Shown here: positions 13,005-14,491 of the stretch, piece by piece | Layout: each line of letters begins with the position of its first letter | Position numbering within the stretch: the first letter of the stretch is position 1 | Assembly (NCBI GenBank): GCA_964455095.1 | Contig: CAYVUV010000164.1 | Span: forward strand, 1 to 14,491 | Origin: CAYVUV01 sp964455095 | Lineage (GTDB): Bacteria > Desulfobacterota > Binatia > HRBIN30 > CADEER01 | Direction: 5' to 3' | DNA: 14,491 nt | Position numbers and translations under genes: made by a program | The notes under the pieces: model-generated | What the model was told of the DNA's origin: nothing | What the model saw: only the letters and a program-made list of their open reading frames with translations | Databases searched by the model: none

Positions 13005-13667
13005 TCAATCATGCTCGCCCCCATCCTGGCCTTCAAACAGCTCCAAGGGAATGGTGATGACGTCGGAGCTCACAAAACCGTCGGCATGCAGTCGAAATGA
13101 GATCTCTTTCGGTTCTGGATGTTCCCCGCCCGGGGCGACAACCTGCCACACCGGGTGGTTGTGCAATTCGCCCGACACGTTGACCAGCGCCGATTCGCCA
13201 ACCGCGTCGAGGGTGGCGCCTGAGATTCCGAGACTCGTATCGGGATCGAGCGCGGTAATCTCAATACGGACGTCGATGCCATCGGGAAGACGGAAAGGCG
13301 GCATCGCATCGGTCTGCCTCACGTCGTTGAAGCCGGGGCTGGTGCCACTGTACACAACAGTTCCCCCGACGCAGTCCTCACCGGTTCCGCCCAGGCACGC
13401 CGTCGAGACCACGAAAGCCGTCGGGGCCGGATCGACGTTGATTGCCAGCTTCCCGGCACCAGCCTCTGTGGAGCCCACGCGCATGATGCTGTGCGGCGGT
13501 CCGTGTTCCTCGGTCGGCGTTGGGCTCGCCGTGGGAGTCGGCGTGGCCGTTGCAGGATTCGAGTCATCGTTGTCATCCCCACAGCCTTGCGCAGCGATGG
13601 CGAGTAGCCCGGCGGCGAGAATCATCCCGATGCGCATTGTTCCCTTACGGATTCTAACGTTGGTCAT
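13005..13667 (-). CDS. Probable lipoprotein with 'HNHP' beta domain
   Basis: This is a 220-residue protein from ATG 13667 (AAGGAG 12 bases upstream). A second in-frame ATG at 13637 has AAGGGA close upstream and could be the true start. A short hydrophobic signal ends 'LLAIAAQGCGDD'. C29 followed by acidic residues suggests lipidation, but the lipobox (AQGC) is imperfect. Residues ~38-54 are a Thr/Pro linker ('ATATPTPTASPTPTEE'). The rest is a beta domain with C91...C99, 'DVRIEITALDPDTSLGISGA' and 'LHNHPVWQVVAPGGE'. The same order of features occurs in the next gene (11812-12912), so they are tandem paralogues. I do not know a named family. The position before a cytochrome-like protein hints at an envelope pair. 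Confidence 0.78.
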   Translation of the reverse strand: MTNVRIRKGTMRIGMILAAGLLAIAAQGCGDDNDDSNPATATPTPTASPTPTEEHGPPHSIMRVGSTEAGAGKLAINVDPAPTAFVVSTACLGGTGEDCVGGTVVYSGTSPGFNDVRQTDAMPPFRLPDGIDVRIEITALDPDTSLGISGATLDAVGESALVNVSGELHNHPVWQVVAPGGEHPEPKEISFRLHADGFVSSDVITIPLELFEGQDGGEHD

Positions 13668-13808
13668 TTCAATTTGTGCTCCTTCTCGATGCGTTGGGTG
13701 CAAGGGAGGTCTCCGCGCGGGCAAGCGAATGCCTCGCCATACCCTTCCGCGGGCGAGCGCGCAGGAGGGCCCCCCGTCGAGTGCTCGTTTTGCCACGACG
13801 CTGGGCTG

Positions 13809-13824
13809 GCCTTGCATGCAAGGC
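13809..13824. promoter_or_regulatory. Perfect 16-base palindrome upstream of the lipoprotein gene
   Basis: GCCTTGCATGCAAGGC is its own reverse complement. It lies in the ~200-base gap between two minus-strand genes, about 140 bases before ATG 13667. A spacer-free palindrome fits a dimeric regulator site better than an RNA hairpin. No partner regulator gene is in the window. Confidence 0.4.
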
Positions 13825-13837
13825 AGACGTTCGACGT

Positions 13838-13856
13838 GCGCCCCCAGGGGGGGCGC
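13838..13856 (-). terminator. GC-rich hairpin after the Cys/His-rich gene
   Basis: GCGCCCCC pairs with GGGGGCGC across a three-base loop, ten bases past the stop at 13866 on the minus strand. No T-run is present, so its effect as a terminator is likely but not certain. Confidence 0.45.
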
Positions 13857-13865
13857 TACGTCGAC

Positions 13866-14321
13866 TCAAGCAGCGTGGCGGAGGCGATCACTGTCGCCCC
13901 GCGGCGGCCGAAACGGACGCTCGGCACCCACATCGGCCGGCGACCTTTGTGCAAACTCTGGACCCGGTCGCACCAGCAGGTGAAACTCGATCGATCGCGG
14001 CGTGCTCAACAGCGCAAGCGGGTTGTTGAACAGGCCTTCGGAATGCGGTGATCCGCAGCTACACCCCGCCGTGCGGAGCGCCACAGCCGAATTAGAATGA
14101 TGGGGGCAGTGAACATCCCGGACCTGGTCCTCTGCCGCTTGCCCCCCGTGGCAGCGCAGGCGCTTCTGATGCATCGGACATCCGGAGTGGCAGGAGCTGG
14201 CCTCCGGCACCACCACGCGGATGATCTCAGGCGACAACAGGGAAAGCTGCACCGCAAGGAGCGCCGCCACCCAGCGCGGCCCAAATTGTGGAGTCCAAAG
14301 CACGGCAGTTCTCGATATCAA
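13866..14321 (-). CDS. Cys/His-rich secreted or membrane-anchored hypothetical protein
   Basis: This is an up-to-151-residue protein; the start is uncertain, with TTG 14321 and GTG 14303 as options. An N-terminal hydrophobic stretch ('WVAALLAVQLSLLSPEII') suggests export or a membrane anchor. It is followed by a cluster of Cys and His: 'SSCHSGCPMHQKRLRCH', 'VHCPHHSN' and 'GCSCGSPHSEG'. The C-terminal part ('RSIEFHLLVRPGPEF', 'ERPFRPPRGD') resembles the ends of small metal-associated proteins I have seen beside copper or heavy-metal resistance genes, ending 'PPxPPR'. Metal binding is therefore a reasonable guess, not a finding. It is transcribed in the same direction as the lipoprotein pair but separated by about 200 bases. 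Confidence 0.6.
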   Translation of the reverse strand: MISRTAVLWTPQFGPRWVAALLAVQLSLLSPEIIRVVVPEASSCHSGCPMHQKRLRCHGGQAAEDQVRDVHCPHHSNSAVALRTAGCSCGSPHSEGLFNNPLALLSTPRSIEFHLLVRPGPEFAQRSPADVGAERPFRPPRGDSDRLRHAA

Positions 14322-14346
14322 TCGGCCAGCGCAAAGGACAGAGGTC

Positions 14347-14491
14347 TCAGCGTGCGGCGCCGGAGTGCTTGATGAACGTCCCTCGGTCGAGCTCGTCGAA
14401 GGCGAGCCGCAATTCCTCGCGCGTGTTCATCACGATCGGGCCGCGCCAGGCGATCGGCTCGCCGATCGGTTTGCCGGAGATGAGGAGAAAG
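14347..14491 (-). CDS. Pirin-family protein, C-terminal fragment
   Basis: Only the last 47 codons are in the window; the gene enters from the right edge. The visible residues 'GKPIGEPIAWRGPIVMNTRE' and 'DELDRGTFIKH' are the standard C-terminal end of pirins, a bicupin iron-binding family (often regulators or quercetinase-like dioxygenases). The metal-binding residues lie in the missing N-terminal half, so activity cannot be judged. The stop is TGA at 14347-14349. Confidence 0.85.
   Translation of the reverse strand, partial: FLLISGKPIGEPIAWRGPIVMNTREELRLAFDELDRGTFIKHSGAAR

Noticed and set aside
12817..13983. Long plus-strand open frame across the two secreted-protein genes
   Set aside because: It crosses two genes and their intergenic hairpins, and its Ser/Arg/Pro-rich composition is typical of a shadow frame.

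Overview
This is a high-GC bacterial window with dense, short-spaced genes. No rRNA, tRNA, CRISPR array or transposase was seen. The best taxonomic hint is a secreted protein (11812-12912) that combines a Pro/Thr linker, paired EF-hand/dockerin-like repeats ending in 'AALNGC', and a C-terminal cytochrome-like domain. I associate that style with uncultured Deltaproteobacteria-like lineages (Myxococcota, Desulfobacterota, Candidatus Binatota). The assignment is inference, not proof.

Left part (1-5288): a compact cluster that looks like a peptide- or protein-modification locus. It holds a partial Fe(II)/2-oxoglutarate (2OG) oxygenase whose stop overlaps the GTG start of an O-fucosyltransferase-like enzyme. 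Convergent to these is a PKHD-type 2OG oxygenase. Upstream of that, on the same strand, is a 95-residue Tat-signal protein whose predicted mature part is only about 31 residues of Pro/Thr/Ser. Divergent from the Tat protein is another oxygenase-like protein in which the Fe-binding Asp is replaced by Gln (H-T-Q). Its stop overlaps the TTG start of a PqqD-domain/HPr-kinase-like fusion. The working model is that the PqqD domain recruits the small precursor, and that the kinase, hydroxylases and glycosyltransferase modify it before or during Tat export.

Middle part (5333-8722): genes with no obvious link to the cluster. There is a VOC/glyoxalase-fold protein with its small partner, a shortened KdpD-like membrane sensor with no kinase domain, and a two-gene minus-strand operon (a DUF2092-like protein and an acidic/Tyr-rich secreted protein).

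Second patch of cluster-like genes (8852-10665): a family 2 glycosyltransferase broken by a frameshift and an internal stop. It runs into a short collagen-like Thr-Gly-Pro/Ala tract. This is followed by a second HPr-kinase-like protein in which Thr replaces the usual P-loop Lys. This looks like a decaying or duplicated relative of the first cluster.

Right part (10683-14491): a GFA-family zinc protein, an Rnk/GreA-C regulator, two paralogous secreted proteins in tandem sharing an 'HNHPxWQ' domain, a Cys/His-rich secreted hypothetical protein, and the C-terminal end of a pirin. Several clear inverted repeats lie between these genes.
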